Source of the DNA: Zobellia galactanivorans | Lineage (GTDB): Bacteria > Bacteroidota > Bacteroidia > Flavobacteriales > Flavobacteriaceae | DNA length: 64,000 bases | NCBI RefSeq assembly: GCF_000973105.1 | Contig: NC_015844.1 | Span: 2,600,501-2,664,500 of the forward strand | Direction of reading: 5' to 3' | In this document: in pieces, positions 52,513-61,428 of the stretch | Position numbering within the stretch: the first letter of the stretch is position 1 | How the letters are laid out: each line of letters starts with the position of its first letter | Program-made: the position numbers and the translations under genes | Notes under the pieces: generated by a model | Databases searched by the model: none | What the model saw: only the letters and a program-made list of their open reading frames with translations | Told to the model about the DNA's origin: nothing

Positions 52513-53832
52513 CTATTCCATTTTATATTTAAATACGCCACCGCCTTGCTTTAAAAGCATTGTTTTGTTCTCAGGGTCGAACTCAAGGCGTACTCCCGCT
52601 AGGTGAAATTCAAAAACATTCTTTGCTACGGCCTCCAACGGAAATGAGGGTTGTCCGGTCGCCTGTGCCATAAGGGTGCCATTATTTTGAGTAATACTTA
52701 TCTTTAATTTTTTCTGATGACTTGCATAGGTGCCGAGGTATTTTTCTAGGTCTTCTGCGGCTATTTCTATGGTGCTAAAGTCGGGTATGTCAAAAGATTT
52801 GCCATAGTATGCCGCTAGTACGGCAATAAAGATGTCATTGTTGCTATAACGGGTGCCGTTCGATGTAAGTGCTATGGAGATATGGTCTTTGGGGAAAATG
52901 GCTAATTGAGATGAGAATCCATCTATGCCGCCATTATGGCCAAATCCCTTCTTGCTGAAATAGGGCATCTCAAATAGGCCCATTCCATAACCGTCCTTAA
53001 AAGTTTTCATTTGCTTCAGGCTTTCGCTCGTAATGAGTTTGCCCTCAAAAAGAGCCCTTGCAAAAGTGTTGAGGTCGTTAGGTGTAGAGACTATGGCCCC
53101 GGCTCCTAAAGGAATAGACATGTGGGTTTCAAAAGATTTCTTCCACTGGGTGTCATAGCTATAGGAGTGGGCCTCGTTGTTTGTTAGGTCTATGCTTGAG
53201 CCTACATACGTATTGCTCAATTTTAGAGGAACCGCTATTCTGTCTTTAATTAGATTGGCATAGTTGTCTTTGAAGACATCTTCTAAAATAAAGGTCAATA
53301 GTATATAGTTAGAGTTGCTGTACTCCGCTTTGCTATCAGGGTTAAAAACGCTTCCCCCTTGTTCGATCAACTCTAAAAGCTGTGTTCTTGTTTTTGGCTG
53401 TGTATTCCATAGAAGATAACTGGGTAGACTTGTTACGTTCATGATTCCACTGCGGTGGCTGAGCAAGTGGCCAATAGTAATATCGGATGCATTTTTAATT
53501 GAGGGGAAGAAGTTTGATAGAGGTTGGTCTAAAGTTATTTTATTTTCTTCAACAGCCATAAAAGTAAGGGCTGAGGTGAACATTTTGGAAATGGACCCCA
53601 CCCTGAATTTTGTTGTTGTATTTATCTTTTGTTTCGTCTCTATATCGGCATAGCCCGTGGTTTTACTGTAAATGGTCTTTCCGTTTTTTGATAGGGCAAC
53701 ACTGCCCATAAAACGATCATGGGTTTCTAAGGTTGCAAAAAGGCTATCAAGTTTTTTGGTGTCAAATTCCTGGGAAAAAATCGATCCGGTAATCAGTAGA
53801 AATACGAGCGGAACAAATACTGATTTTCTCAT
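52513..53832 (-). CDS. Serine beta-lactamase-like hydrolase (class C / PBP4* family)
   Basis: 439 residues with a Sec signal (1 to about 20). Active-site motifs of the beta-lactamase family are present: SxxK in VGSISKMFTSA (about 78-88, Ser and Lys three apart), YxN in AEYSNSNY (about 166-173), and the third motif in GFGHNGGIDG (about 292-301). A C-terminal lipocalin-like domain follows. Members act as esterases, peptidases or beta-lactamases. Substrate cannot be inferred; clinical resistance is not implied. Convergent with the nitroreductase gene. Confidence 0.85.
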   Translation of the reverse strand: MRKSVFVPLVFLLITGSIFSQEFDTKKLDSLFATLETHDRFMGSVALSKNGKTIYSKTTGYADIETKQKINTTTKFRVGSISKMFTSALTFMAVEENKITLDQPLSNFFPSIKNASDITIGHLLSHRSGIMNVTSLPSYLLWNTQPKTRTQLLELIEQGGSVFNPDSKAEYSNSNYILLTFILEDVFKDNYANLIKDRIAVPLKLSNTYVGSSIDLTNNEAHSYSYDTQWKKSFETHMSIPLGAGAIVSTPNDLNTFARALFEGKLITSESLKQMKTFKDGYGMGLFEMPYFSKKGFGHNGGIDGFSSQLAIFPKDHISIALTSNGTRYSNNDIFIAVLAAYYGKSFDIPDFSTIEIAAEDLEKYLGTYASHQKKLKISITQNNGTLMAQATGQPSFPLEAVAKNVFEFHLAGVRLEFDPENKTMLLKQGGGVFKYKME

Positions 53833-53845
53833 GGGAAATACGGGT

Positions 53846-54361
53846 TTAGTTTATAAAAGGAAATAGTTCTAAGCGATAATCCCACGCTTTTGAGATAAAT
53901 AGTCCCAAGTAGATTATGGCAATCAAGAATTTCATAAAGGTACCGGTCAAGAAACCTAAAAACGACCCAAAAGCGGCTTTGGTGGCCGTTTTTCCATCGG
54001 CTTTATTCAATAATTCACCTACCAGGGCACCGACAAATGGCCAAATAATAATACCAAACGGACCTAAAACAGGGAAGAATAGGGCGACCAATAGTCCCAA
54101 GGTAGTGCCGATAACCCCTGCCTTGGTTCCTCCGAATTTTTTTGTGCCTATGGCGGGTATGACGTAGTCTAGGGCAAATACAATCAGTGCGAGGGCCGCG
54201 GTGATACCTAAAAACAACCAGTCTTGGGGAACGGCCTTGGTGAGGTGTAGCAGTAGTAGCCCCACCCAACTGATCGGGGGTCCTGGGAGAACGGGCAAGA
54301 AACTGCCCAAAATTCCCATGAACATAAAAACGAAACCTAAAACAAGCAGTACAATGTCCAT
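53846..54361 (-). CDS. DUF456 membrane protein
   Basis: About 171 residues with four to five membrane helices and glycine-rich stretches; the N-terminal segment FMGILGSFLPVLPGPPISW (about 12-30) is typical of DUF456. I use the ATG at 54361 (MDIVLLVLGF) because the 11 extra residues before it are hydrophilic and not conserved in style. Function unknown. It lies 13 nt upstream of the serine hydrolase gene on the same strand. Confidence 0.78.
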   Translation of the reverse strand: MDIVLLVLGFVFMFMGILGSFLPVLPGPPISWVGLLLLHLTKAVPQDWLFLGITAALALIVFALDYVIPAIGTKKFGGTKAGVIGTTLGLLVALFFPVLGPFGIIIWPFVGALVGELLNKADGKTATKAAFGSFLGFLTGTFMKFLIAIIYLGLFISKAWDYRLELFPFIN

Positions 54362-54499
54362 TTTATCAATTTGCTGTTTGACGAAGATAAGCACATTTTG
54401 TTACATCTTTCCGGTGGGTTCTCTTGCTGCTTTTAAGGGTGGTCTGACTGTTAGTATGTTAGCGATTTTGATAGAAGTTTAAAACCGATTTTTATTTTT

Positions 54500-54568
54500 T
54501 AACTAAAATTTTAGTTTGAACTATATTTTTAGTTATATTTGTTTCGTGTATGAACTAAATACTTAGTT
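54500..54568. promoter_or_regulatory. Three BlaI-type operators around the promoter of the blaI-M56 operon
   Basis: AACTA-N6-TAGTT occurs three times: 54500-54515 (perfect palindrome AACTAAAATTTTAGTT), 54518-54533 and 54553-54568. A perfect -7 box TATATTTG (54533-54540) lies between the second and third. The blaI ATG is at 54571, two bases after the third. Occupation would block both promoter and leader. Confidence 0.78.
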
Positions 54569-54570
54569 AA

Positions 54571-54960
54571 ATGAAGCAATTAACAAAAGCGGAAGAAGAG
54601 GTGATGCAGCAATTATGGCAACTGGAAAAATGCAATGTTGCCGCTATTATTGAACAATTACCAGAACCAAAACCAGCATACAACACCGTATCCACAATTG
54701 TAAGGATTTTAGAAAGTAAAGGTTTTGTAGGTCATGAAAAAGAAGGGAAGGGATATCTCTACTTTCCTATCGTAAAAAAGTCGGATTACAGCAACCAGAG
54801 TATCAATAAGCTGGTGGACGGGTATTTTCAGGGCTCTTTTAAAAGCATGGTCTCTTTCTTTATGAAGAAGAACGATATGAGCCTTTCTGAATTGGAATCT
54901 ATAATGCAGGATATTAAAAAGGGTTCCGGGCCGGAAGGGATAAATAAAAAGAATAATTAA
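54571..54960 (+). CDS. BlaI/MecI/CopY-family repressor
   Basis: 129 residues: a winged helix (about 1-75; KAEEEVMQQLWQLEKCNVAAI, YNTVSTIVRILESKGFV) and a C-terminal dimer helix region. These repressors bind TACA/AACTA-like dyads and are cleaved or released when a membrane peptidase partner signals. The M56 peptidase follows 11 nt downstream, and three dyads lie in the promoter, so an autoregulated two-gene signalling unit is likely. Such units are common in Bacteroidota outside antibiotic resistance. Confidence 0.9.
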   Translation: MKQLTKAEEEVMQQLWQLEKCNVAAIIEQLPEPKPAYNTVSTIVRILESKGFVGHEKEGKGYLYFPIVKKSDYSNQSINKLVDGYFQGSFKSMVSFFMKKNDMSLSELESIMQDIKKGSGPEGINKKNN

Positions 54961-54971
54961 AATCTGTTTTG

Positions 54972-56936
54972 ATGATACAATATATCTTAGAGTGCATCGC
55001 CTTTCAACTGGTTTTTCTTGTTATTTATGATTTTTTCTTAAAACGGGAAACCTTTTTTCAATGGAACCGGTTTTATCTTTTGAGCACGTTTTTGCTATCG
55101 CTCTTGCTGCCTTTTGTAAAGATTGAAGCTTTTAAAACCACAGTGGAGCAGCCCTATATTGAATATGGCGAGGAACTTTGGGGGGTAAATAATGCCCTTG
55201 TACTTGGAGCTCAAGAGCCTACGGGAATAGACATTTCGTGGCAAACGGTATTATTTGTGTCAGGAGCACTAGTAGCTACGTTGTTATTGGCGTATAAGCT
55301 GCGCCAGCTATATCTTTTGGGCACAAAGGGAGACAGGATTAGTTTCAAGGAGTTTACGCAAATATTGATTCCCAATAGCAACATGGCTTTCTCCTTCTTT
55401 AAATCAATTTTTATTGGGGATAAAGTTTCAAAAACGGATTACACCAATATCATAGCCCATGAATTGGTTCATATAAAACAAGGGCACTCGTGGGATTTGC
55501 TCTTTTTTGAGCTCATGCGCATTGTTGGCTGGTTTAATCCGCTGGTTTATATCTACCAAAATAGAATTTCGGAATTGCACGAGTTCATCGCCGATGCAAA
55601 AGTTGCGAAAAACAATAAAAACGAGCAGTACCAATTATTGCTTTCCCAAGTATTTCAAACACAAAATATATCGTTCATCAATCACTTTTTTAAATCATCA
55701 TTAATCAAAAAACGAATCGTCATGTTACAAAAATCACAGTCAAAATCGGTTTTCAAATTAAAGTATTTGGCCTTGGTGCCATTGATTTTAGGTATGTTAT
55801 TTTATACTTCGTGCGAAAACGATGATAAAAATAGTCTGGAGGATAATGAAAATATCATAACCGTAAGTAGCGTAGATAATCTCTCAGAAGAAGAGGAGAC
55901 TAAGGTGTATGCAAGATTGAAGTCTCTAGCCGATTCCGAAGAAGCCTGGAGCTTGAGGGTAGAGGATTCCGAAAATTCGTTGAAGTTCGAAAGTACAAAG
56001 GATGACGTATTTGTTTCGGGGATTAACAATGAGCCAGTTCGGGCTAAAATGACTATTGGTAATAATGGCTCGCCAAAGTACTTTAAAAACTTTATGCCCT
56101 CTGCAGGCAAGCCGTACGATTGGAAAAAGATTTATAGGGAAGAAAATCTAGTGCCTTTTACTTATGCCGACGAAGTTCCTGTTTTTCCGGGTTATGAAAA
56201 TGAAAATGATTTAAAAGCTTGCTTTCAACAAAATATCCAGAAACATATTGGTAAACATTTTAAATATCCCGAAGAAGCTCAGAAACAGGGAATTCAAGGC
56301 AGGGTAAGTATTATGTTTACTATTGATGAAGATGGTTCAATTGTAGATATTCGAAAAAGAGGTCCCCATGAATTATTAGAAAATGAAGCGGTTCGTATTA
56401 TTGAAAAATTGCCACGTATGACGCCGGGTTCTTATGAGGGCAAAACCGTGAAGGTTCCATTTTCACTTCCGATTACTTTTAAGTTGGAACAGGCAGGGTT
56501 TAGTCCGTCTAGTACTGACGATATTTATGCGCAAATGCAAAAGGAACAAATAGCTAAATTATCCACTGAGGCGCAAATAGCTTATGGGAATTCCGTGGCT
56601 TTTAAAGAAGTAGAAATCCCCCCTGTTTTTCCGGGTTGCGAAAATGTGGATAATATACAAGACTGTTTTCAGAAAAGTGTATATCGGCATATTTCCGAGA
56701 ATTTCAGGTATCCGCAGGATGCACAAGAAAGAAGGATTCAAGGCAGGGTTCTGGTCATTTTCCTAATGGATACCTCAGGAAACATTACTCATATTTCTAC
56801 CAGAGGACCGGATGAATCTTTAGAGAAGGAAGCGGAACGTATTATTTCAAAGTTGCCTAAAATGACTCCTGGACAGAACGATGGGGTAGCCGTAAATGTT
56901 CCTTATTCTATACCTATTGCTTTTAAACTCCAATAA
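54972..56936 (+). CDS. M56 (BlaR1/MecR1-like) membrane peptidase with two C-terminal TonB-C-like domains
   Basis: 654 residues. The N-terminal part has four membrane helices, with the zinc motif HELVHIKQGH (about 159-168, HExxH) and a further helix near 255-275. The periplasmic C-terminal part holds two repeats of a TonB-C-type domain: about 395-500 (VFPGYENENDLKACFQQNI...TIDEDGSIVDI) and about 545-650 (VFPGCENVDNIQDCFQ...DTSGNITHI). They are clearly duplicates of one another. No penicillin-binding sensor domain follows. The start is the ATG at 54972; a TTG precedes it. It probably senses an envelope signal and relieves the BlaI repressor. Confidence 0.88.
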   Translation: MIQYILECIAFQLVFLVIYDFFLKRETFFQWNRFYLLSTFLLSLLLPFVKIEAFKTTVEQPYIEYGEELWGVNNALVLGAQEPTGIDISWQTVLFVSGALVATLLLAYKLRQLYLLGTKGDRISFKEFTQILIPNSNMAFSFFKSIFIGDKVSKTDYTNIIAHELVHIKQGHSWDLLFFELMRIVGWFNPLVYIYQNRISELHEFIADAKVAKNNKNEQYQLLLSQVFQTQNISFINHFFKSSLIKKRIVMLQKSQSKSVFKLKYLALVPLILGMLFYTSCENDDKNSLEDNENIITVSSVDNLSEEEETKVYARLKSLADSEEAWSLRVEDSENSLKFESTKDDVFVSGINNEPVRAKMTIGNNGSPKYFKNFMPSAGKPYDWKKIYREENLVPFTYADEVPVFPGYENENDLKACFQQNIQKHIGKHFKYPEEAQKQGIQGRVSIMFTIDEDGSIVDIRKRGPHELLENEAVRIIEKLPRMTPGSYEGKTVKVPFSLPITFKLEQAGFSPSSTDDIYAQMQKEQIAKLSTEAQIAYGNSVAFKEVEIPPVFPGCENVDNIQDCFQKSVYRHISENFRYPQDAQERRIQGRVLVIFLMDTSGNITHISTRGPDESLEKEAERIISKLPKMTPGQNDGVAVNVPYSIPIAFKLQ

Positions 56937-56939
56937 GTT

Positions 56940-58079
56940 TTGAGAACCTTAATTTCTGTTTTTTTACTTGTATCCTGTGTTACGGCAGAAGGTCAAATAT
57001 CAAATTCTAAGATAGCCGATAGTCTATACGCTACAGGTAACTACATTAAGGCTATTAACCATTATGCGGAAGATGGTTCCATTACTTCTACTTTACAGAT
57101 TGCAAGGGCCTATAACGCTATTGGCAATTATGAAAAAGCAATTGCACAGTATCAGAATGTGCTGTCTCAAGATGCAACGCTTCAAATTGCAAAATTTGAA
57201 CTGGGAAAGCTCTATCTGAAAACAAAAGACTTTACGAATGCGGAGGCCCTATTCTTAGAACTGACGCATGCTGCAAGTAACAACCCTGAGTATTATTTTT
57301 ACTTGGGAGAGACCTTTCGAGAAGAAAAAAAGACGGAGCGTGGTCTGGCGTCTTACAAAAAGGCAGTGGTAATTGATAATACGCATTTAAGAAGTCTGTT
57401 TCAATTAGGAAAATATTATGTAGGGCAGCGCGAAAAGGATTCGGCCTTAACTTTCATTGACAAAGGACTTCGCTTCTATGAAAATGATGTAGCACTGATA
57501 AACTTAAAAGCACTGGCCTATTATAATAACGATGAGTATGTCAAGGCATCTCACTATTTTGAAAGGCTTTTAGAATTGGGCGAGCACAAAGAGTACATCT
57601 ACGAGAAATTAGGTTATTGTTACTTTAAGGATTGGGAGTTTGAAAAGGCAAAAGCCAACTATAAAAAGGTTTTAGAATTGAACGATGAAAATGCCGATGC
57701 CTATTTCAATCTGGGACAGGTGTTTTGGAAAGACCGACAGATAGATAGTTCCCAATATTATATCAAAGAATCCATAGCGGTTCAAAAGCCTTTTTTATTA
57801 AGAGAGTATGTTGCCTTAGCGGGAATCGCAAGGAATAAGGACGATATGAGAACGGCTTTGAAATACTACAAATTAGCACATCAAGAAGACCCGGATGAAG
57901 CACTGGTTTATCATAATGTCTGTACAGTGGCCGATCGGTATTACAAAGACCCCAAAATCAAATTAACATATTACGAAAAATTTGACGAGCGATTTGGTGA
58001 TAAAAACGACTATATGTCCAAAATGGTAAACAAGCGTATTTCTGAATTAAAAGAGGAAATCCATTATGATGTGAAATAA
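56940..58079 (+). CDS. Exported tetratricopeptide-repeat protein
   Basis: 379 residues with a signal peptide (VFLLVSCVTAEGQ) and about eight TPR units covering most of the protein (for example NAIGNYEKAIAQYQNVLSQD and NAYFNLGQ-type Asn/Ala/Tyr motifs). It begins at TTG 56940, 3 nt after the M56 gene stop, with no in-frame ATG before the signal peptide. It is the third gene of the blaI-M56 unit. TPR proteins scaffold protein complexes; here it may work in the periplasm with the M56 sensor. Partner unknown. Confidence 0.82.
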   Translation: MRTLISVFLLVSCVTAEGQISNSKIADSLYATGNYIKAINHYAEDGSITSTLQIARAYNAIGNYEKAIAQYQNVLSQDATLQIAKFELGKLYLKTKDFTNAEALFLELTHAASNNPEYYFYLGETFREEKKTERGLASYKKAVVIDNTHLRSLFQLGKYYVGQREKDSALTFIDKGLRFYENDVALINLKALAYYNNDEYVKASHYFERLLELGEHKEYIYEKLGYCYFKDWEFEKAKANYKKVLELNDENADAYFNLGQVFWKDRQIDSSQYYIKESIAVQKPFLLREYVALAGIARNKDDMRTALKYYKLAHQEDPDEALVYHNVCTVADRYYKDPKIKLTYYEKFDERFGDKNDYMSKMVNKRISELKEEIHYDVK

Positions 58080-58207
58080 TCCACCTTGTTTTCTAGGTTG
58101 CTTTTTTACTACTAAGATCCGTTTTTTAGGTGTTTTCCCTTTGAGAATCGCTATTCATAGCGTAAACCTCCCTAAAAAATCGTAATTTTCGCCTAGAATT
58201 CAGGGCA

Positions 58208-58678
58208 ATGCGAAACCTTACAATTTTATGCTTTCTGTTCGTGCTGACCGCGTGTAATTGGTCGGCTTCAAGGGAAAAGAAAACCCAAGAATTGGTAAAC
58301 AAAGAGATATTGGGTATCGACTGGGAAGATGTGGACCAATACCCTCTTTTCGCCGATTGTGACGAAACGGCTTCTAAACAAGAGCAGAAGCAATGTTTTA
58401 TGGCAACCTTGTTGAAGCACTTCTCAGAAACTTTGGAAGAATCAGATTTTGTAGTGGAAGAAGCTCTCAACGATACTATTTTTGTCGATTTTTTAATGGA
58501 AGCTTCAGGGACTATTTCACTTTTGGAAATCGATAAGGGCGGTATTACCGACGACCAGCTTCCGGGTTTTGACGAGCAGATTTCAAAATGTTTAAACCGT
58601 TTGCCCAAAATTGAGCCCGCATTAAAAAGAGGTATTCCCGTTAGGGCGAAATTTAGAATTCCTATAGTACTACAATAA
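58208..58678 (+). CDS. Lipoprotein with a TonB-C-like domain
   Basis: 156 residues with a lipoprotein signal (LCFLFVLTAC; lipidated Cys17). The mature part looks like one diverged copy of the TonB-C-like domain of the M56 peptidase: PLFADCDETASKQEQKQCFM at the start, FLMEASGTISLLEID in the middle and RGIPVRAKFRIPIVLQ at the end. The two conserved Cys positions (C...CF) are shared. It lies downstream of the TPR gene after a 128-nt gap. It probably binds envelope partners; the function is unknown. Confidence 0.7.
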   Translation: MRNLTILCFLFVLTACNWSASREKKTQELVNKEILGIDWEDVDQYPLFADCDETASKQEQKQCFMATLLKHFSETLEESDFVVEEALNDTIFVDFLMEASGTISLLEIDKGGITDDQLPGFDEQISKCLNRLPKIEPALKRGIPVRAKFRIPIVLQ

Positions 58679-58688
58679 AACAAATCAT

Positions 58689-59243
58689 TTGGCTACGGAA
58701 AAAATTATACTCGGTATTGACCCAGGTACTACCATTATGGGCTTTGGTCTTATAAAAGTGGTAGGAAAAAAAATGGAATTTGTTCAAATGAACGAATTGC
58801 TACTTCAAAAATATAATGACCCTTACGTAAAACTAAAGCTCATTTTCGAGCGCACCATAGAGCTTATAGATACGTATCACCCTGATGAAATTGCCATTGA
58901 GGCACCTTTTTTTGGAAAGAACGTACAGTCGATGCTCAAGCTGGGTCGTGCCCAAGGTGTGGCCATGGCTGCGGGACTCTCACGTGAAATTCCCATAACG
59001 GAATATTTGCCAAAGAAAATAAAAATGGCCATCACGGGAAACGGTAACGCCAGTAAGGAACAAGTGGCCAAAATGCTACAAAGTCTACTGGGATTAAAAT
59101 CCTTGCCCAAGAATTTGGATAGCACCGATGGCCTTGCCGCTGCCGTTTGTCATTTTTATAACCAGGGCAGGGTAGAGGTCGGTAAAAGTTACTCTGGTTG
59201 GGACGCATTTGTGAAACAGAATAGTTCTAGGGTGAAGAAGTAG
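58689..59243 (+). CDS. ruvC: Holliday junction resolvase RuvC
   Basis: 184 residues. The endonuclease cleaves four-way junctions in recombination with RuvAB. Catalytic acidic residues are in ILGIDPGTTIMGFG (about D10), IAIEAPFFGKNVQS (about E70) and STDGLAAAVCH (about D142). Length is usual. The start is TTG at 58689; no nearby in-frame ATG precedes the motif. It is 10 nt after the lipoprotein gene. Confidence 0.93.
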   Translation: MATEKIILGIDPGTTIMGFGLIKVVGKKMEFVQMNELLLQKYNDPYVKLKLIFERTIELIDTYHPDEIAIEAPFFGKNVQSMLKLGRAQGVAMAAGLSREIPITEYLPKKIKMAITGNGNASKEQVAKMLQSLLGLKSLPKNLDSTDGLAAAVCHFYNQGRVEVGKSYSGWDAFVKQNSSRVKK

Positions 59244-59340
59244 GCGAAATTATGGTGCTGGGTATGAGGTAAAGATTACTCGGTGAACGTTAGACCTTAT
59301 TTCCGTACATCAAAAAAAGCCAATATCCCGAAGCCCTAAG

Positions 59341-59452
59341 AACTAAACACTTAATACTAATTACTTAGTACTTAATACTTAGTACTTAATACTTAGTACT
59401 TGATACTAATTACTTAATACTGTTTACTTAGTACTTAATACTAATTACTAAA
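59341..59452 (+). repeat. Sixteen tandem copies of a 7-bp unit TACTTAR before hemW
   Basis: From 59341 to 59452 the sequence is read as sixteen uninterrupted heptamers. Units are TACTTAG, TACTTAA, TACTAAT, TACTAAA and a few variants (AACTAAA, CACTTAA, TACTTGA, TACTGTT). The array ends 5 nt before the hemW ATG. Every frame has stops, so it is not coding. The rest of the 59244-59340 gap holds nothing recognised. Confidence 0.9.
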
Positions 59453-59457
59453 AAAAA

Positions 59458-60591
59458 ATGAGCGGAATCTACATTCATATCCCTTTTTGCAAACAGGCCT
59501 GTCACTATTGCGATTTCCATTTCTCGACCTCCATGGGAAAGAAAGAGGCGATGGTTTCGGCATTGCGGAAGGAACTGCTCTTGCGGAAAGAGGAGTTTAA
59601 GGATGAGGTGGTGGAAACTATTTATTTTGGAGGAGGAACGCCCAGTGTCTTGGATGCCGAGGAAATACAATTCATTATTGATTCGGTTTACGATAATTAT
59701 AAAGTTGCAGGGAATCCTGAAATCACCTTGGAGGCCAACCCCGATGATTTGTCGACGGAGAAGATAATGGCCCTTTTTAAGAGTCCTGTCAATCGCTTAA
59801 GTATTGGAATACAGTCCTTTTTTGAAGAAGATTTAAAACTGATGAACCGGGCGCATAATGCCAGCGAAGCGGAGAATTGCATAAGGGAAGCAAGCGCCTA
59901 TTTCGATAATATTTCTATCGATTTGATTTACGGCATTCCGGATATGGACAACGAGCGTTGGAAGCATAATATAGAGAAAGCCCTTTCCTTTGGTATTCCC
60001 CATATTTCGAGTTATGCCCTCACCGTTGAGCCGCAAACGGCCCTTGCTAGTTTTATTAAAAAGGGCTTGGTCAAAAATGTAGATGATGAGGTGGCGCAAG
60101 CACATTTTTATATTTTATCGGAGACCTTGGAAGCTGCCGGGTTTGAGAGCTACGAAATCTCCAATTTCGGGAAGCCGGGCTATTTTTCAAAAAACAATAC
60201 GGCTTACTGGCAACAGAAAAAATACTTGGGAATAGGTCCCTCGGCCCATTCTTATGATGGTGTACGTAGGGGGTGGAACATCAATAATAATCCAAAATAC
60301 CTAAGGGCTATCGAAAAAGGGGAGCTTCCTATGGAGACGGAGACCCTATCGGTTACCGATACCTATAACGAATATGTAATGACCGGCCTACGTACCATTT
60401 GGGGGGTGTCGCTTTCAAGGATAGCATCTGATTTTGGCAAAAACTATCGTGAGTACGCATTGATACAGGCCGAAAAACACCTGAGGGACGAATTGCTCCA
60501 TATTGAGGGAGACACCTTGCTGACTACCAAAAAAGGGCGTTTTTTGGCAGACGGCCTCGCATCTGACCTTTTTATGGTAAATTTGGGGTAG
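59458..60591 (+). CDS. hemW: HemW-type radical SAM haem chaperone
   Basis: 377 residues. The radical SAM motif CKQACHYCDFHFS (from about residue 11) has CxxxCxxC followed by Phe, so it lacks the fourth Cys of true HemN; the nearby GGGTPSVLD binds SAM. This type (formerly called HemN-like) is a haem-trafficking protein, not a coproporphyrinogen oxidase. The C-terminal HemN domain is present. A heptamer tandem repeat lies directly upstream and may affect its expression. Confidence 0.92.
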   Translation: MSGIYIHIPFCKQACHYCDFHFSTSMGKKEAMVSALRKELLLRKEEFKDEVVETIYFGGGTPSVLDAEEIQFIIDSVYDNYKVAGNPEITLEANPDDLSTEKIMALFKSPVNRLSIGIQSFFEEDLKLMNRAHNASEAENCIREASAYFDNISIDLIYGIPDMDNERWKHNIEKALSFGIPHISSYALTVEPQTALASFIKKGLVKNVDDEVAQAHFYILSETLEAAGFESYEISNFGKPGYFSKNNTAYWQQKKYLGIGPSAHSYDGVRRGWNINNNPKYLRAIEKGELPMETETLSVTDTYNEYVMTGLRTIWGVSLSRIASDFGKNYREYALIQAEKHLRDELLHIEGDTLLTTKKGRFLADGLASDLFMVNLG

Positions 60592-60675
60592 GTGTGGGCA
60601 TATGGCATCGAAAAGGAAAATGGAGCCTTTTGAGTTTCCGTAGCTTATGGATGTCCTTAAAACTCAACACATGTT

Positions 60676-61428
60676 ATGATTGCCACAATAAAATATAGAA
60701 CAAAGAATTACCCGATCGACCTTAGCAAGCCTTTGGATATTTCCATCGCTATAAAAGGGGGGAGTGAAAACGTAACTGCATGGTACGTTGATCCCCCTGA
60801 AATAAAGGCACATGAAGAAGATGGTTTTGTGGGTAAGGTGTCTGAAGGGGCATCGATCAATTTTAACGATATTGCCTTCAATCCCCATGCCCATGGTACC
60901 CATACCGAATGTGTCGGGCATATCACGGACGAGTTTCATTCCGTCAATAAGAACTTAAAGCAATATTTCTTTTTGGCCGAAGTGATCACCATTGCCCCGG
61001 AAATGCTTGATGGCGATTTTGTGATTTCAAAAAAGCAGCTGAAATACGCTTTGGGCAATAAAAAGCGGGAAGCCGTGGTCATCCGTACCTTGCCCAATTT
61101 GAGTCAGAAAAAATCTAGGCAGTACTCGCATTCGAATCCACCTTATCTTACACAGGAAGCGGCCGAATTTTTGGTGGAAAAGGAAGTCGGGCATTTATTG
61201 GTAGACCTCCCTTCCGTGGATAAGGAAAAAGACAATGGGGCCTTGGTCGCCCATAAGGCATTTTGGAACTTTAATGGTAAACTTCGCAAGAATGCTACCA
61301 TAACGGAATTTGTTTATGTGCCCAACTCCGTAGGAGATGGCTCTTATATGTTAAACCTACAGGTGGCGCCTTTTGAGAACGACGCTAGCCCCAGTAGGCC
61401 TGTACTCTATGAAATTATTAAAAAATGA
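60676..61428 (+). CDS. Cyclase-family (kynurenine formamidase-like) metal hydrolase
   Basis: 250 residues. The metal site motif is in NPHAHGTHTECVGHI (about 75-89), the HxGTHxxxxxH pattern of the cyclase family (kynurenine formamidase KynB and relatives), with Glu in place of the usual Asp. Further His and Asp occur in LLVDLPSVDKEKDNG (about 175-189). Substrate is unknown: N-formylkynurenine, an isatin or another amide/ester is possible. No tryptophan-pathway gene is adjacent. The stop overlaps the next start (ATGA). Confidence 0.8.
   Translation: MIATIKYRTKNYPIDLSKPLDISIAIKGGSENVTAWYVDPPEIKAHEEDGFVGKVSEGASINFNDIAFNPHAHGTHTECVGHITDEFHSVNKNLKQYFFLAEVITIAPEMLDGDFVISKKQLKYALGNKKREAVVIRTLPNLSQKKSRQYSHSNPPYLTQEAAEFLVEKEVGHLLVDLPSVDKEKDNGALVAHKAFWNFNGKLRKNATITEFVYVPNSVGDGSYMLNLQVAPFENDASPSRPVLYEIIKK

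Noticed and set aside
52513-53832. Antibiotic-resistance beta-lactamase linked to the nearby blaI gene
   Set aside because: The hydrolase is on the opposite strand with its own upstream gene and lacks the BlaI dyads; the family includes many esterases and peptidases.
59341-59452. Possible CRISPR-like array
   Set aside because: Units are contiguous 7-bp repeats without spacers, and no cas genes are present.
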